Assembly (NCBI GenBank): GCA_910584595.1
Contig: CAJUBQ010000019.1
Coordinates: 1 to 62,956, forward strand
Direction: 5' to 3'
DNA from: an uncultured Eubacterium sp.
GTDB lineage: Bacteria > Bacillota > Clostridia > Lachnospirales > Lachnospiraceae
DNA: 62,956 nucleotides
Positions 16,543 to 26,034 of this stretch are shown piece after piece. The notes beneath the pieces were generated by a model that saw only the letters and a program-made list of their open reading frames with translations, made no database searches and was not told the DNA's origin. Every line of letters begins with the position of its first letter. Position 1 is the first letter of the stretch. Made by a program: the position numbers and the translations under genes.

Positions 16543-18210
16543 ATGATTAAGAAATGGTGGCATGATAAAACAGCATATCAAATATATCCTAAAAGCTTTT
16601 ATGATTCAAACGGAGACGGCATCGGCGACATTCCAGGCATTATCAGTAAATTGGACTATCTGCATGACCTTGGCATTGACATTATCTGGCTTTCTCCATG
16701 TTACTGTTCTCCACTTGCCGATGAAGGCTATGATATTTCAGATTATTACAAGATTGATCCACGCTTTGGCACGATGGAAGATATGGAACAGTTAATTGCA
16801 GAAGCGAAAAAACGCGATATGTATATTTTGATGGATCTTGTAGTCAATCATTGTTCCGATGAACATGAATGGTTTCAGAAAGCTTGTCAGGACCCTGATG
16901 GAAAATATGGCAATTTCTTTTATCTGAAAGATAAAAAAGAAAATGAACTTCCTACAAATTGGCGTTCTTATTTTGGCGGACCTGTATGGGAAGACCTTCC
17001 CGGAACAGATAAACAATACCTGCATGTTTTTCATAAAAAACAGCCGGATTTAAATTGGGAAAATCCAAAACTTCGGGAAGAAGTATATAAAAATATTAAC
17101 TGGTGGCTCGAAAAGGGAATCCGAGGCTTTCGTATTGATGCAATTATCAATATAAAAAAAGCTCTTCCATTCCACAATTATGAACCAGACCGTGAAGACG
17201 GTTTAACAAGTATTGAAAATATGTTAAGAGAAGCACACGGTATTGGAGAATTTTTAGGTGAAATGAAAAACCGTACGTTTCAGCATTATGATGCCTTCAC
17301 TGTTGGAGAAGTTTTTAATGAAAAACCAGAAGAAATCGCTGACTTTATAGGAGAAAACGGCTATTTTTGCAGTATGTTTGATTTTAATGAAACCATTTTT
17401 GGAGGCAGCGAAAAAGGCTGGTATGATGCCCGCCAAATTACGCCTGACGAATACAAACAATGCTGCTTTGAAGCACAGGCAAAAGTTGGAACTATTGGCT
17501 TTTTATCTAATATTATAGAAAATCATGATGAACCCCGTGGCGTCAGCCGCTACATTCCTGAAGGGGACTGCTGCACACAAAGTAAAAAAATGCTGGCTGC
17601 CTTAAATTTTATGCTTCGTGGCATTCCGTTCATCTATCAGGGTCAGGAACTTGGTATGGAAAATGTACCTTTTACTTCCATCGATGAAGTAGATGATATT
17701 TCCACACTGGATGAATACAAGACTGCTTTAAACGCCGGCCTATCTCCAGAGCAAGCTTTAACAGCAGTATCCAAATACAGCAGAGATAATGCCAGAACCC
17801 CAATGCAATGGACAAACCAGCCAAATGCCGGTTTTACTACAGGCACTCCCTGGCTGAAAGTAAATCCGAATTATACTTCTATCAATGCAGCTGCTCAACA
17901 GAATGATCCTGATTCTGTAAGAAGTTTTTATAAACAATTGATAGCGCTGCGAAAAAATGTCGAATACAAAGAAACCATCGTATATGGGATCTTAGAACCT
18001 GTTTGGGAAGACAGACACAATTTAATGGCATATTACCGTAAAGGAGAAAAAAATATTCTTGTGATCGGTAATTTTCAGAAAGAAGAACAGACTGTCGAGC
18101 TTCCGTCAGCCTTCAAAAAAGTATTATTAAATAATGATTCTACCTTTAAAATAGAAGAAAATCAACTATTTTTAAATGGGTATCAGGCAGTTATATTAGA
18201 AATGCAGTAA
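16543..18210 (+). CDS. GH13 oligo-1,6-glucosidase-like alpha-glucosidase (first copy)
   Basis: The protein has 555 residues from an ATG 7 bases after GGAGG; the GTG six bases earlier overlaps that spacing. It is a cytoplasmic (beta/alpha)8 enzyme with no signal peptide. It has NGDGIGDIPGI, DLVVNHCSDEH, GFRIDAIINIK (nucleophile Asp199), TVGEVF (acid/base Glu256) and ENHDEPR (Asp329), plus the C-terminal beta domain. The spacing matches Bacillus oligo-1,6-glucosidase. The residue after the nucleophile is Ala, whereas strict alpha-1,6 enzymes have Val, so preference may be altered (alpha-1,4 or broader). It hydrolyses short alpha-glucosides such as isomaltose, maltose or sucrose-like sugars. Confidence 0.9.
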   Translation: MIKKWWHDKTAYQIYPKSFYDSNGDGIGDIPGIISKLDYLHDLGIDIIWLSPCYCSPLADEGYDISDYYKIDPRFGTMEDMEQLIAEAKKRDMYILMDLVVNHCSDEHEWFQKACQDPDGKYGNFFYLKDKKENELPTNWRSYFGGPVWEDLPGTDKQYLHVFHKKQPDLNWENPKLREEVYKNINWWLEKGIRGFRIDAIINIKKALPFHNYEPDREDGLTSIENMLREAHGIGEFLGEMKNRTFQHYDAFTVGEVFNEKPEEIADFIGENGYFCSMFDFNETIFGGSEKGWYDARQITPDEYKQCCFEAQAKVGTIGFLSNIIENHDEPRGVSRYIPEGDCCTQSKKMLAALNFMLRGIPFIYQGQELGMENVPFTSIDEVDDISTLDEYKTALNAGLSPEQALTAVSKYSRDNARTPMQWTNQPNAGFTTGTPWLKVNPNYTSINAAAQQNDPDSVRSFYKQLIALRKNVEYKETIVYGILEPVWEDRHNLMAYYRKGEKNILVIGNFQKEEQTVELPSAFKKVLLNNDSTFKIEENQLFLNGYQAVILEMQ

Positions 18211-18248
18211 ATAATCATTTTTTAATATAGAAAGGAATGGTAAAAACT

Positions 18249-19922
18249 ATGAAAAAAACATGGTGGAAAGAATCCGTAATTTATCAAATATACCCACGCA
18301 GTTTTATGGACAGCAATGCAGATGGAATTGGAGATATCAAAGGAATTACAGGCAAATTAGATTATTTAAAATATCTTGGAATTGATGTCATATGGCTTTC
18401 TCCTGTATACCAGTCACCAAACGATGACAACGGTTATGATATCAGTGATTACCAATCAATCATGAATGAATTTGGCACAATGGAAGATTTTGATGAAATG
18501 CTGAAAGAAGCGCATGCCAGAAATATTCGCATCGTAATGGATCTTGTTGTGAATCATACTTCTGATGAACACAAGTGGTTTATCGAAAGCCGAAAATCCA
18601 AAGCAAACAAATATCGTGATTACTATATCTGGCGCGAAGGAAAATCTTCAGACATACCGCCAAATAACTGGGGCTCCTGTTTCGGCGGCTCTGCATGGGA
18701 ATACGATAAAGATACCGAAATGTACTACCTGCATCTGTTTTCTAAAAAACAGCCGGATCTCAACTGGGATAATCCAAATGTACGTAAAGAAGTATTCGAT
18801 ATGATGACCTGGTGGTGCGACAAAGGTATTGACGGATTCCGGATGGATGTCATAAGTATGATATCCAAAACAAAAGAAATGCCGGATGGGGATATTCACG
18901 GTTTATATGGAGATTTTGCTCCTTACTGTGTACATGGCCCAAATGTGCACAAATATCTCAAAGAGATGAATGAACAAGTATTATCTAAATACGATATTAT
19001 GACTGTTGGAGAAACTTCCGGTGTTACTCCGGAACAGGCAAAGCTATATGCCGGAGAGGATTCCAATGAGTTAAATATGGTATTTCAATTTGAACATGTA
19101 GAAAGCGATGGCAAATATGGCAAGTGGACAGATCAAAAGCTGCCTTTGACAGATTTAAAAGAAATTATGTCCCGCTGGCAGACAGAACTATATGATAAAG
19201 CCTGGAACAGCCTGTTTTGGGACAATCACGACCAGCCAAGAGCTGTTTCACGCTTTGGTAACGACGATCCAAAATATTGGGAAGCCTCTGCAAAAATGCT
19301 TGCGACCTGTCTTCATATGATGCAGGGAACTCCTTATATTTATCAGGGAGAAGAGCTTGGAATGACAAATTATCCTTTCCGAAATCCACAGGAATTCCGT
19401 GACATTGAAAGTATCCATGCTTACGAAGAATGGTGTGAGAGTGGACGTCTGTCCCATGATATTTTCTGGCCATGCCTCATTTTCAAAAGCCGTGATAATG
19501 CCAGAACTCCAATGCAATGGGACGATACGACATATGCAGGATTTTCTGCCGTAACTCCATGGATTGCAGTAAATCCAAATTATACAACAATTAACGCGAA
19601 ATCACAGACTTCCGATCCAAATTCTGTTTTTCACTATTATAAAAAGCTGATTTCTTTGCGAAAACAACATCCTGTTATTGTATACGGGAAATATGAATTA
19701 TTATTGAAAAACGATAAACAATTATTCGTATATACAAGAACTTTGCAATACACAAAAATATTAGTAGTCTGCAGTTTTACTAAAAACAATACTTCCTTTC
19801 AGATTCCGGAAGAATTTGCAAATGCAGAATGCTTAATTTCAAATATGAATCATTCCTATACAAATTCATCCATAGATCTTAAACCTTATGAATCATTTGT
19901 ATTATTAAAAAATGAAACCTGA
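18249..19922 (+). CDS. GH13 oligo-1,6-glucosidase (second copy)
   Basis: The protein has 557 residues beginning MKKTWWKESVIYQIYPRSF. The ATG at 18237 touches AAAGGA, so the next ATG, which begins the conserved sequence, is preferred. Active-site motifs are GFRMDVISM (Asp200 followed by Val201, the residue typical of alpha-1,6 specificity), TVGETSG (Glu255) and DNHDQPR (Asp328). It is cytoplasmic. It is paralogous to the preceding gene, 38 bases downstream of it, and both likely form one transcript ended by the hairpin that follows. The two copies may split alpha-1,4 and alpha-1,6 substrates. Confidence 0.9.
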   Translation: MKKTWWKESVIYQIYPRSFMDSNADGIGDIKGITGKLDYLKYLGIDVIWLSPVYQSPNDDNGYDISDYQSIMNEFGTMEDFDEMLKEAHARNIRIVMDLVVNHTSDEHKWFIESRKSKANKYRDYYIWREGKSSDIPPNNWGSCFGGSAWEYDKDTEMYYLHLFSKKQPDLNWDNPNVRKEVFDMMTWWCDKGIDGFRMDVISMISKTKEMPDGDIHGLYGDFAPYCVHGPNVHKYLKEMNEQVLSKYDIMTVGETSGVTPEQAKLYAGEDSNELNMVFQFEHVESDGKYGKWTDQKLPLTDLKEIMSRWQTELYDKAWNSLFWDNHDQPRAVSRFGNDDPKYWEASAKMLATCLHMMQGTPYIYQGEELGMTNYPFRNPQEFRDIESIHAYEEWCESGRLSHDIFWPCLIFKSRDNARTPMQWDDTTYAGFSAVTPWIAVNPNYTTINAKSQTSDPNSVFHYYKKLISLRKQHPVIVYGKYELLLKNDKQLFVYTRTLQYTKILVVCSFTKNNTSFQIPEEFANAECLISNMNHSYTNSSIDLKPYESFVLLKNET

Positions 19923-19940
19923 AAACCAACTCCTCTTGCC

Positions 19941-19978
19941 TGACAGAACTGTTAAAAAATACAGTTCTGTCAGATTTT
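19941..19978 (+). terminator. Terminator after the glucosidase genes
   Basis: TGACAGAACTGT and ACAGTTCTGTCA form a perfect 12-bp stem with an 8-base loop, followed by GATTTTT. Confidence 0.85.
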
Positions 19979-19984
19979 TCCCTA

Positions 19985-20048
19985 ATGTATTCTTTCCTGA
20001 ATACATTCTTTCCTAAATACATTCTTTCCTAAATGTATTCTTTCCTAA
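19985..20048. repeat. Four tandem 16-bp repeats
   Basis: Units ATGTATTCTTTCCTGA, ATACATTCTTTCCTAA (twice) and ATGTATTCTTTCCTAA are head to tail. They lie between the glucosidase terminator and the DUF885 gene. In the remaining 20049-20245 I see AT-rich sequence that presumably holds the next promoter. Confidence 0.8.
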
Positions 20049-20245
20049 CAAAATTATCTGCACGTTCTATTTTCTTTTATAAAACATATACTGGTACAAA
20101 CGATGAATAAAAGTAAATATCTTATAAATTTCCAAAAGTTATCCACACATTTGATAATAATTGCTATACTTATACACGAAACTATAACTTTATCCCCATA
20201 AGATATCATTGTTGGAAATTCTTTAAATATTTACTGTGAGGTATC

Positions 20246-22126
20246 ATGAAGCATATTCCTATTCCTAAAAAAACAGATAAAAAGAAACTTCCTTCCTCAT
20301 TACTATTTCCTGTTTATGCACTTTGTGGCCTTCTTCTTGTAATCAGCCTTTATCGGCTAAAAGATGCTTCCGTACATACCGTTTCTTCTGATGCAATTAC
20401 ACAGACATCGGAAATAAAAAATCAGGCATCAGCATTTCAGTCCTACTTAAAAAAAATATTCCAGGCACAAATAACTGCAAACACTTTAAATCTGCATTAT
20501 ACACTTGCAGATCCTTCTTCAGCAGAAATACCACAATATGCAGTCACCTTTGGAGAAATATCTGCAAAATATGAATCCTCCCAGTTAGCTTCCTTGGAGA
20601 ATATGCAGCATGAACTGCACCAATTTGATCCATCTGCAATGTCTCTCTCCGATCAGCTGACTTATGATATTCTGGATGATTCTATCTCCAGAAAACTAGA
20701 GCTTGCACCATATTACTATTATGATGAACTGCTTAGTTCCACCGGAGGCGTACAGGCCGAATATCCGATATTGCTTGCGGAATACAGCTTCCATACAGTG
20801 AAAGATGTCGATGAATACTTGACACTGTTGTCGCAATTTGACACACTTTTTCAACAAATATGTTCTTTTGAAAAAGAAAAAGCAAAACGCGGACTGTTTA
20901 TGAATGAAACAGCTGCAGACAATTTAATAAAACAGTGTCATGCATTTCTTCCGGAAAATTCAAAAAATTCTTTTTGGGAAACTACTTTTAAAGAACGTCT
21001 GGAACAGATAAAAGGATTGAAAAAAGCAGAAAAAAAAGAATACATAACACAAAACCATGAAATTTTGCAGGACCATGTTTATCCTGCTTATCACAACCTG
21101 ATCGCGGTATTAAAAGCGTTAAAAAAAGAAGGGAAAAATCCTCAGGGATTGTGTCACTTTCAAGATGGAAAAAAATATTATGAACTTCTTGTAAAGTCTA
21201 CAACCGGATCTGCCCACAGTATTTCAGAACTTCAAAAACTGACAGAAAAACGACGTGACCAAAATTTATCTGAATTAAATCATATTACTGAAGGAATACT
21301 TAAAAATACTTTTTCTCCAATTCAAAAGCGGCAAAATAATTCAACAAATTTGTATTTCAGTACATCTGACCATTTGCTTCCTTACCAAACACCTGAAGAT
21401 ATGATTGAACATTTAAAAACACAAATTAAAAATGTTTTCCCGGCTGCACCTAAAGCCGATTATATTGTAAAAAATGTAAATGAAAAACTGCAAGACTTTT
21501 TATCACCTGCATTTTACCTGACAGCCCCTATCGATCAATATACAAAAAACTGTATTTATATCAATCCTGGAAATAATTATAATGAGATTGAATTATTTAC
21601 AACTTTAGCCCATGAAGGCTATCCCGGACACCTATACCAAACCATATATTCCTACTCCAAACAGCTTTCACCCCTTCGGTATATCCTTTATCATGGAGGA
21701 TATACCGAAGGATGGGCTACCTATGTGGAAATGCTCTCTTATAACTATGCAGGGCTGGATGAAACAATCGCAAAAGCATTCATGTTAAATCAAGACGCTA
21801 CACTTAGTCTGTATGCAACCATTGATATGGGTGTTCACTATGATGGCTGGTCATTGGCAGATACCGTTGACTTTCTTGGTAAATATGGAATTACACAAAC
21901 ATCAGTAGTATCCAAAATATATCAGGCAATTATCGAAAATCCTGCAAACTATTTAAAATACTATATTGGATATCTGGAATTCCTGGAACTAAAAGATCAG
22001 GCAAAACAATATTACGGTAACGATTATTCAGAGCTGATGTTCCATACAGCATTACTAAATATGGGCTCTGCACCATTTTATATACTCGAAAAATACTTTG
22101 TTAAATATTATAAAGCGGCAAGTTAA
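20246..22126 (+). CDS. DUF885 family putative zinc metallopeptidase, membrane-anchored
   Basis: The protein has 626 residues. Residues ~17-35 (SSLLFPVYALCGLLLVISLY) form an N-terminal membrane anchor after a Lys-rich start, so the body is probably outside the cell. The DUF885 signature TLAHEGYPGHLYQ (about residue 453) supplies HExxxGH-type zinc ligands, and downstream GGYTEGWATYVEML is the second metal/Glu motif of this family. These enzymes are gluzincin-like carboxypeptidases or dipeptidases of uncertain substrate. GAGG precedes the ATG. It appears monocistronic and is followed by a terminator. Confidence 0.85.
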   Translation: MKHIPIPKKTDKKKLPSSLLFPVYALCGLLLVISLYRLKDASVHTVSSDAITQTSEIKNQASAFQSYLKKIFQAQITANTLNLHYTLADPSSAEIPQYAVTFGEISAKYESSQLASLENMQHELHQFDPSAMSLSDQLTYDILDDSISRKLELAPYYYYDELLSSTGGVQAEYPILLAEYSFHTVKDVDEYLTLLSQFDTLFQQICSFEKEKAKRGLFMNETAADNLIKQCHAFLPENSKNSFWETTFKERLEQIKGLKKAEKKEYITQNHEILQDHVYPAYHNLIAVLKALKKEGKNPQGLCHFQDGKKYYELLVKSTTGSAHSISELQKLTEKRRDQNLSELNHITEGILKNTFSPIQKRQNNSTNLYFSTSDHLLPYQTPEDMIEHLKTQIKNVFPAAPKADYIVKNVNEKLQDFLSPAFYLTAPIDQYTKNCIYINPGNNYNEIELFTTLAHEGYPGHLYQTIYSYSKQLSPLRYILYHGGYTEGWATYVEMLSYNYAGLDETIAKAFMLNQDATLSLYATIDMGVHYDGWSLADTVDFLGKYGITQTSVVSKIYQAIIENPANYLKYYIGYLEFLELKDQAKQYYGNDYSELMFHTALLNMGSAPFYILEKYFVKYYKAAS

Positions 22127-22173
22127 ATCTAATAAATGCTAATAAATGCTCTGCTTGCAATCATCTCAGAATC

Positions 22174-22206
22174 GTCAGAACAGCAATTGCTGCCTGACTT
22201 TTTTCC
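22174..22206 (+). terminator. Terminator after the DUF885 gene
   Basis: GTCAG-A-CAGCAATTGCTG-CTGAC-type stem around an AATT turn, followed by TTTTTT. Confidence 0.7.
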
Positions 22207-22213
22207 AACAGCG

Positions 22214-22263
22214 CTGTTCAAAAATCAGGCGCATAGTGGGCTATGTCACTGATTTTTGAACAG
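22214..22263. repeat. Palindromic repeat with the family-1 core
   Basis: Arms CTGTTCAAAAATCAG and CTGATTTTTGAACAG (15 bp) enclose CATAGTGGGCTATG, the same central palindrome found in the family-1 repeats at 40.0 and 40.7 kb. It begins immediately after the rsmI stop codon and could double as its 3' end structure. Confidence 0.75.
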
Positions 22264-23103
22264 TCAATCTAACAACTGCTGATAGACATCTCTTTTAGAA
22301 ATTCCCCGGTCTTTTGCTACCATCTTCATAGCCTCTTTTTTTGTAAAGCCATCTGATTCATAAAGATTCATATGTTCTCTTAAATTCATATTCATCCAGC
22401 CCTCTCGGTTTTCTTTTTCAATATCCATAGGAGATTTTCCTTCGATCACTATTACATATTCTCCACGAGGCTGTTCATTTTTATAAAATGATATCACATC
22501 GGCAATTGTGGACCGCAAAACTTCTTCATACTTCTTCGTAAGTTCCCGGCACACAGACACTCTTCGATTTCCCAAAGTCTGATACAACTCTTCTAAGGTA
22601 TGTAACAGATGATGCGGCGCCTCATAAATAATAATTGTACGTGTTTCTGTCTTCAGTTCTTCTAATATAATTCCGCGTTTCTTTTTATCACGCGGTAAAA
22701 ATGCTTCAAATGCAAATCTTCTTGTTGCAAGACCCGATACTGTCAGAGCCGTTACACATGCTGACGCTCCGGGCAGCGAAATTACTTGTATTCCTGCTTC
22801 ATAGCACAGTTTCACCAACTCTTCACCAGGATCAGAAATGCCTGGTGTTCCTGCATCTGTAATATAAGCAATATTTTGCCCTTCCTGCAGCTTTTCAATC
22901 AGTTGATATGCTTTGTCTATTTTATTAAATTCATGATAACTTGTCATAGGAACTTTAATATCAAAGTGATTGAGCAATTTTATTGAATTTCTCGTATCTT
23001 CCGCAGCAATTAAATCTACATTTTTTAAAGTACGCAATACACGCAATGTAATGTCTTCCAAATTTCCAATAGGAGTAGCACATAAATACAATTTTCCAGA
23101 CAT
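22264..23103 (-). CDS. rsmI: 16S rRNA 2'-O-ribose C1402 methyltransferase
   Basis: The protein has 279 residues, normal for RsmI. Tetrapyrrole-methylase fold motifs are clear: LCATPIGNLEDITLRVLRTL, DLIAAEDTRN, YITDAGTPGISDPGEELV, LPGASACVTAL and FLPRDKKKRG. It uses S-adenosylmethionine to methylate C1402 in the ribosomal decoding centre, together with RsmH elsewhere. AAGGAG precedes the ATG. It is on the same strand as trmN6-ricT-holB-yaaR, the common Firmicute order, but is separated from them by a 281-base gap. Confidence 0.95.
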   Translation of the reverse strand: MSGKLYLCATPIGNLEDITLRVLRTLKNVDLIAAEDTRNSIKLLNHFDIKVPMTSYHEFNKIDKAYQLIEKLQEGQNIAYITDAGTPGISDPGEELVKLCYEAGIQVISLPGASACVTALTVSGLATRRFAFEAFLPRDKKKRGIILEELKTETRTIIIYEAPHHLLHTLEELYQTLGNRRVSVCRELTKKYEEVLRSTIADVISFYKNEQPRGEYVIVIEGKSPMDIEKENREGWMNMNLREHMNLYESDGFTKKEAMKMVAKDRGISKRDVYQQLLD

Positions 23104-23384
23104 AATTTCTCCTTCTTGCTTGATTTAAAAACATATCATTTTATATTTCGTTTCAAACACGCTCTGGCATTATCAACCACACAATTACATCAAAGATACA
23201 TATTTTAACAATAGCAATCAAATCTGTTATTTCATCTTTCTGCTTTTATTAACATGATTACATTCTAAAAAGCAGTAAAAATATGCATAATTCTTATTTC
23301 AATATGAAAGATACTTTAAAATTTCATATTTCAAATGCGATAACCTTTTCTTTTTAAAGATCTTCTGTATAGTTAATCCTATAT
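23104..23384. other. Gene-free gap with a repeat fragment
   Basis: AT-rich, without a supportable ORF. TTTCAAACACGCTCT at 23151-23165 is one end of the family-1 repeat. It probably holds the rsmI promoter. Confidence 0.5.
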
Positions 23385-24125
23385 TTAATACCCATAAACC
23401 TCATATATCTCATTCGTATACTTCCCGTCAGACTGATAAACAATCAATGGTTTTTCCACTGTTAGTCTCGGTTTTCCATTTCGCAATCCTTCAATCAAAA
23501 CCATATTTGGTTCCCGATCAATAAATGGATGTACCAGTTTCATTCGTTTAGGTTCTATCCCATATTTAGTCATCAAACATAAAATTTCTGACAAACGAAA
23601 CGGACGATGTACCATATAAAATCGTCCTTTCGGGCGTAATATCTTTGCACTCTCCCTTAATATATCCTCCAATGTACACAAAATTTCATGACGTGCTATC
23701 GTTTTTGCATCCTGCAAATTCTGCAGTCCGTGGTTTCCAATCATATATGGCGGATTTGTTGTAATTACATCAAAAGAAGATGCTCCAAAATATTTGGAAG
23801 CATCTTTAATATCTCCGGTCACAATATCTATTTTCAATTCCAAATGGTTTAGTTCCACACTTCTTCTTGCCATATCAGCGCTTTCAGGCTGTATTTCCAG
23901 ACCTGTAAAGTGCTCTCCTTTTGTCTTTGCTTCCAATAAAAGCGGTATAATTCCTGTTCCGGTTCCCAAATCCAACACTCGTTCCTTACTTTTCACATTT
24001 GCAAAACCTGATAGCAATACTGCATCCATTCCAAAACAAAACCTCTTTGGATTTTGTATAATCAAATACCCATTTCTCTGAAGTTCGTCTATACGTTCTC
24101 CATTTCGGAGATTATTTTGTATCAT
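23385..24125 (-). CDS. trmN6: tRNA1(Val) A37 N6-methyltransferase-like protein (YabB/TrmN6)
   Basis: The protein has 246 residues. Class I SAM-binding motif VLDLGTGTGIIPLLL is followed by the adenine-N6 catalytic motif TNPPYM. The N-terminus (ERIDELQRNGYLIIQNPKRF, FGMDAVLLSGFA) is typical of YfiC/YabB proteins. It is likely to methylate a tRNA adenine. It overlaps the end of ricT by 14 bases, so it is translated from the same message. Confidence 0.9.
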   Translation of the reverse strand: MIQNNLRNGERIDELQRNGYLIIQNPKRFCFGMDAVLLSGFANVKSKERVLDLGTGTGIIPLLLEAKTKGEHFTGLEIQPESADMARRSVELNHLELKIDIVTGDIKDASKYFGASSFDVITTNPPYMIGNHGLQNLQDAKTIARHEILCTLEDILRESAKILRPKGRFYMVHRPFRLSEILCLMTKYGIEPKRMKLVHPFIDREPNMVLIEGLRNGKPRLTVEKPLIVYQSDGKYTNEIYEVYGY

Positions 24126-25017
24126 CTAATTTTGATTTTCCTTCCCTATCTTCCAATACTGACAGTTTCTTAATTTCTTCAGCAGATACCTTTACCTTGT
24201 GTTTCTTTTGTTTGAATTTTAAATCAGTTACCTTATATTCCCGCAGTTCTTTTTCTCCGTTTACATCCACTTTCACCTTTACAAGCTGACGCAATACACT
24301 GACACTTTGCACTTCTCCTCTTAATCCATCTTTCGTTGTTACGTATTCATTAATCTCCGGTAATGTACTATTTAAATATTCATACGTTTCCTGTTCATTT
24401 TTCAAACAGCACATTAATCTTCCACAGACTCCAGATATCTTTGTAGGATTTAATGACAAATTCTGTTCTTTTGCCATTTTTATAGATACTGGAACAAATT
24501 CAGATAAATAGGTTGAGCAGCATAGTTGTCTGCCGCAAATTCCAATACCTCCTAAAATTTTTGTCTCGTCTCTCACACCAATTTGACGCAGCTCAATTCT
24601 GGTACGAAATACAGATGCCAAATCTTTTACCAATTCTCTAAAATCAATTCTTCCATCTGCAGTAAAATAAAACAATAATTTATTATTGTCAAACGTATAT
24701 TCTGCCTGCACAAGCTTCATTTCCAGCCCATGCTTTTCAATTTTTTCCTGGCATATTTTGTATGCGCCTTCCTGCTTTTCTTTATTTCTCTGCTGCTGTT
24801 TTTCGTCTGCTTCCGTTGCAATGCGAATCACCGGTTTCAACGGCTGCGTTACCTTGTCGTCTTCTACATCTTTCGGAGCGATCATCACCGTTCCAAATTC
24901 TACACCGCGAGCAGTTTCTACTATTACATGTGTTCCTGTTTCCATCTCCATATCTATAGGATCAAAATAATAAATCTTTCCTGCATTACGAAATCTGACT
25001 CCAACGATTTTCGTCAT
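24112..25017 (-). CDS. ricT: RicT/YaaT, PSP1-domain regulatory iron-sulfur protein
   Basis: The protein has 301 residues. The PSP1 domain spans ~55-215. The cysteine cluster GGIGICGRQLCCSTYL ... GVCGRLMCCL supplies the ligands that, in Bacillus, hold 4Fe-4S clusters in the RicA-RicF-RicT complex. That complex affects RNase Y, sporulation, competence and biofilm. The C-terminus is Lys-rich. It sits 5 bases after holB, in the usual holB-ricT order. Confidence 0.93.
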   Translation of the reverse strand: MTKIVGVRFRNAGKIYYFDPIDMEMETGTHVIVETARGVEFGTVMIAPKDVEDDKVTQPLKPVIRIATEADEKQQQRNKEKQEGAYKICQEKIEKHGLEMKLVQAEYTFDNNKLLFYFTADGRIDFRELVKDLASVFRTRIELRQIGVRDETKILGGIGICGRQLCCSTYLSEFVPVSIKMAKEQNLSLNPTKISGVCGRLMCCLKNEQETYEYLNSTLPEINEYVTTKDGLRGEVQSVSVLRQLVKVKVDVNGEKELREYKVTDLKFKQKKHKVKVSAEEIKKLSVLEDREGKSKLDDTK

Positions 25018-25022
25018 AAAAC

Positions 25023-26012
25023 TTAATTCTCCTTCATTGTCAGCAATAATAATTCTATTACAATATCAAAATTTACATTTGCATTTAATCTAATCTTTGC
25101 TTTTTCCAAAGCTTTTAATATTTCCTGAATACCATGGTAAGAACTTTTGCTTGCCTGTTTTTTAATATCATAAATCTGTTCTTTAAAAATTAATCCATTA
25201 ATGTCCATTGTTGCTTTATACATTAAGACATCTCGATACCACACCATCATAATGTCAAAATAATCATTGATTGACATTTTATACTCATTAATCTGTTTAA
25301 CAGCTTCTCCCATTTCATAAATATCAATATCCTTAATTCTCTTCATTAACTGTACAGCAGAATCTTTTAACTCCTGAAAATTCTCAGAACCAGCCAGTTT
25401 CATTGCTTTCCCTACATTTCCCTGAGCAAATGCCGTACAAATATCAGCCTGATAATCAGGCGCTTGTAAATGTTTCATTAAATAACTACGTACATTTTCA
25501 TTTGAAGCAGGCTTCAAATGAAGACAAATGCATCGAGATAATATCGTAGGAAGAAATAAATCTGCATTAGTGGTTAACAAAAGGATTACCGCATAAGCCG
25601 GCGGTTCCTCAATCGTTTTTAATAATGCGTTTTGAGCCTGAGGATTCATCTTTTCAGCCTCATCTACAATATAAATTTTATAAGGATTTGCATATGGCTT
25701 TATCACAATATCCTGATTGATTTGTTTACGGATATCATCGACAGATATTGTATTTGGTTTTTCATGAACGATATATCGAATATCCGGCTGATTATGATTC
25801 ATTGCCTGCTTACAGGAATGACATTCCATACACCCCTCGATCCCCTTTTTTTCACACTGAAGAGCCATAGCAAATGCCTCTGCCAACATTTTTTTTCCTG
25901 ACAGATCAGGTCCGTTCAAAATATATGCATGTGATACTTTATCTAGTTTAATTGCGTTTTGAAAATGCTCAATAATCTGTTCATGTCCTATAATGTCTCT
26001 AAAGCCAGCCAT
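25023..26012 (-). CDS. holB: DNA polymerase III delta' subunit
   Basis: I start it at the ATG behind AAGGGG, giving 329 residues (MAGFRDIIGHEQIIEHF). AAA+ features are a Walker-A-like GPDLSGKKM, zinc-binding CMECHSCKQ, IYIVDEAEKMNPQAQNALLK and the SRC box TILSRCICL. It is the clamp-loader subunit that opens the beta clamp with DnaX and HolA. It lies between yaaR and ricT on one transcript. Confidence 0.93.
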   Translation of the reverse strand: MAGFRDIIGHEQIIEHFQNAIKLDKVSHAYILNGPDLSGKKMLAEAFAMALQCEKKGIEGCMECHSCKQAMNHNQPDIRYIVHEKPNTISVDDIRKQINQDIVIKPYANPYKIYIVDEAEKMNPQAQNALLKTIEEPPAYAVILLLTTNADLFLPTILSRCICLHLKPASNENVRSYLMKHLQAPDYQADICTAFAQGNVGKAMKLAGSENFQELKDSAVQLMKRIKDIDIYEMGEAVKQINEYKMSINDYFDIMMVWYRDVLMYKATMDINGLIFKEQIYDIKKQASKSSYHGIQEILKALEKAKIRLNANVNFDIVIELLLLTMKEN

Positions 26013-26034
26013 AGCAACACCCCTTCCAATTTCT

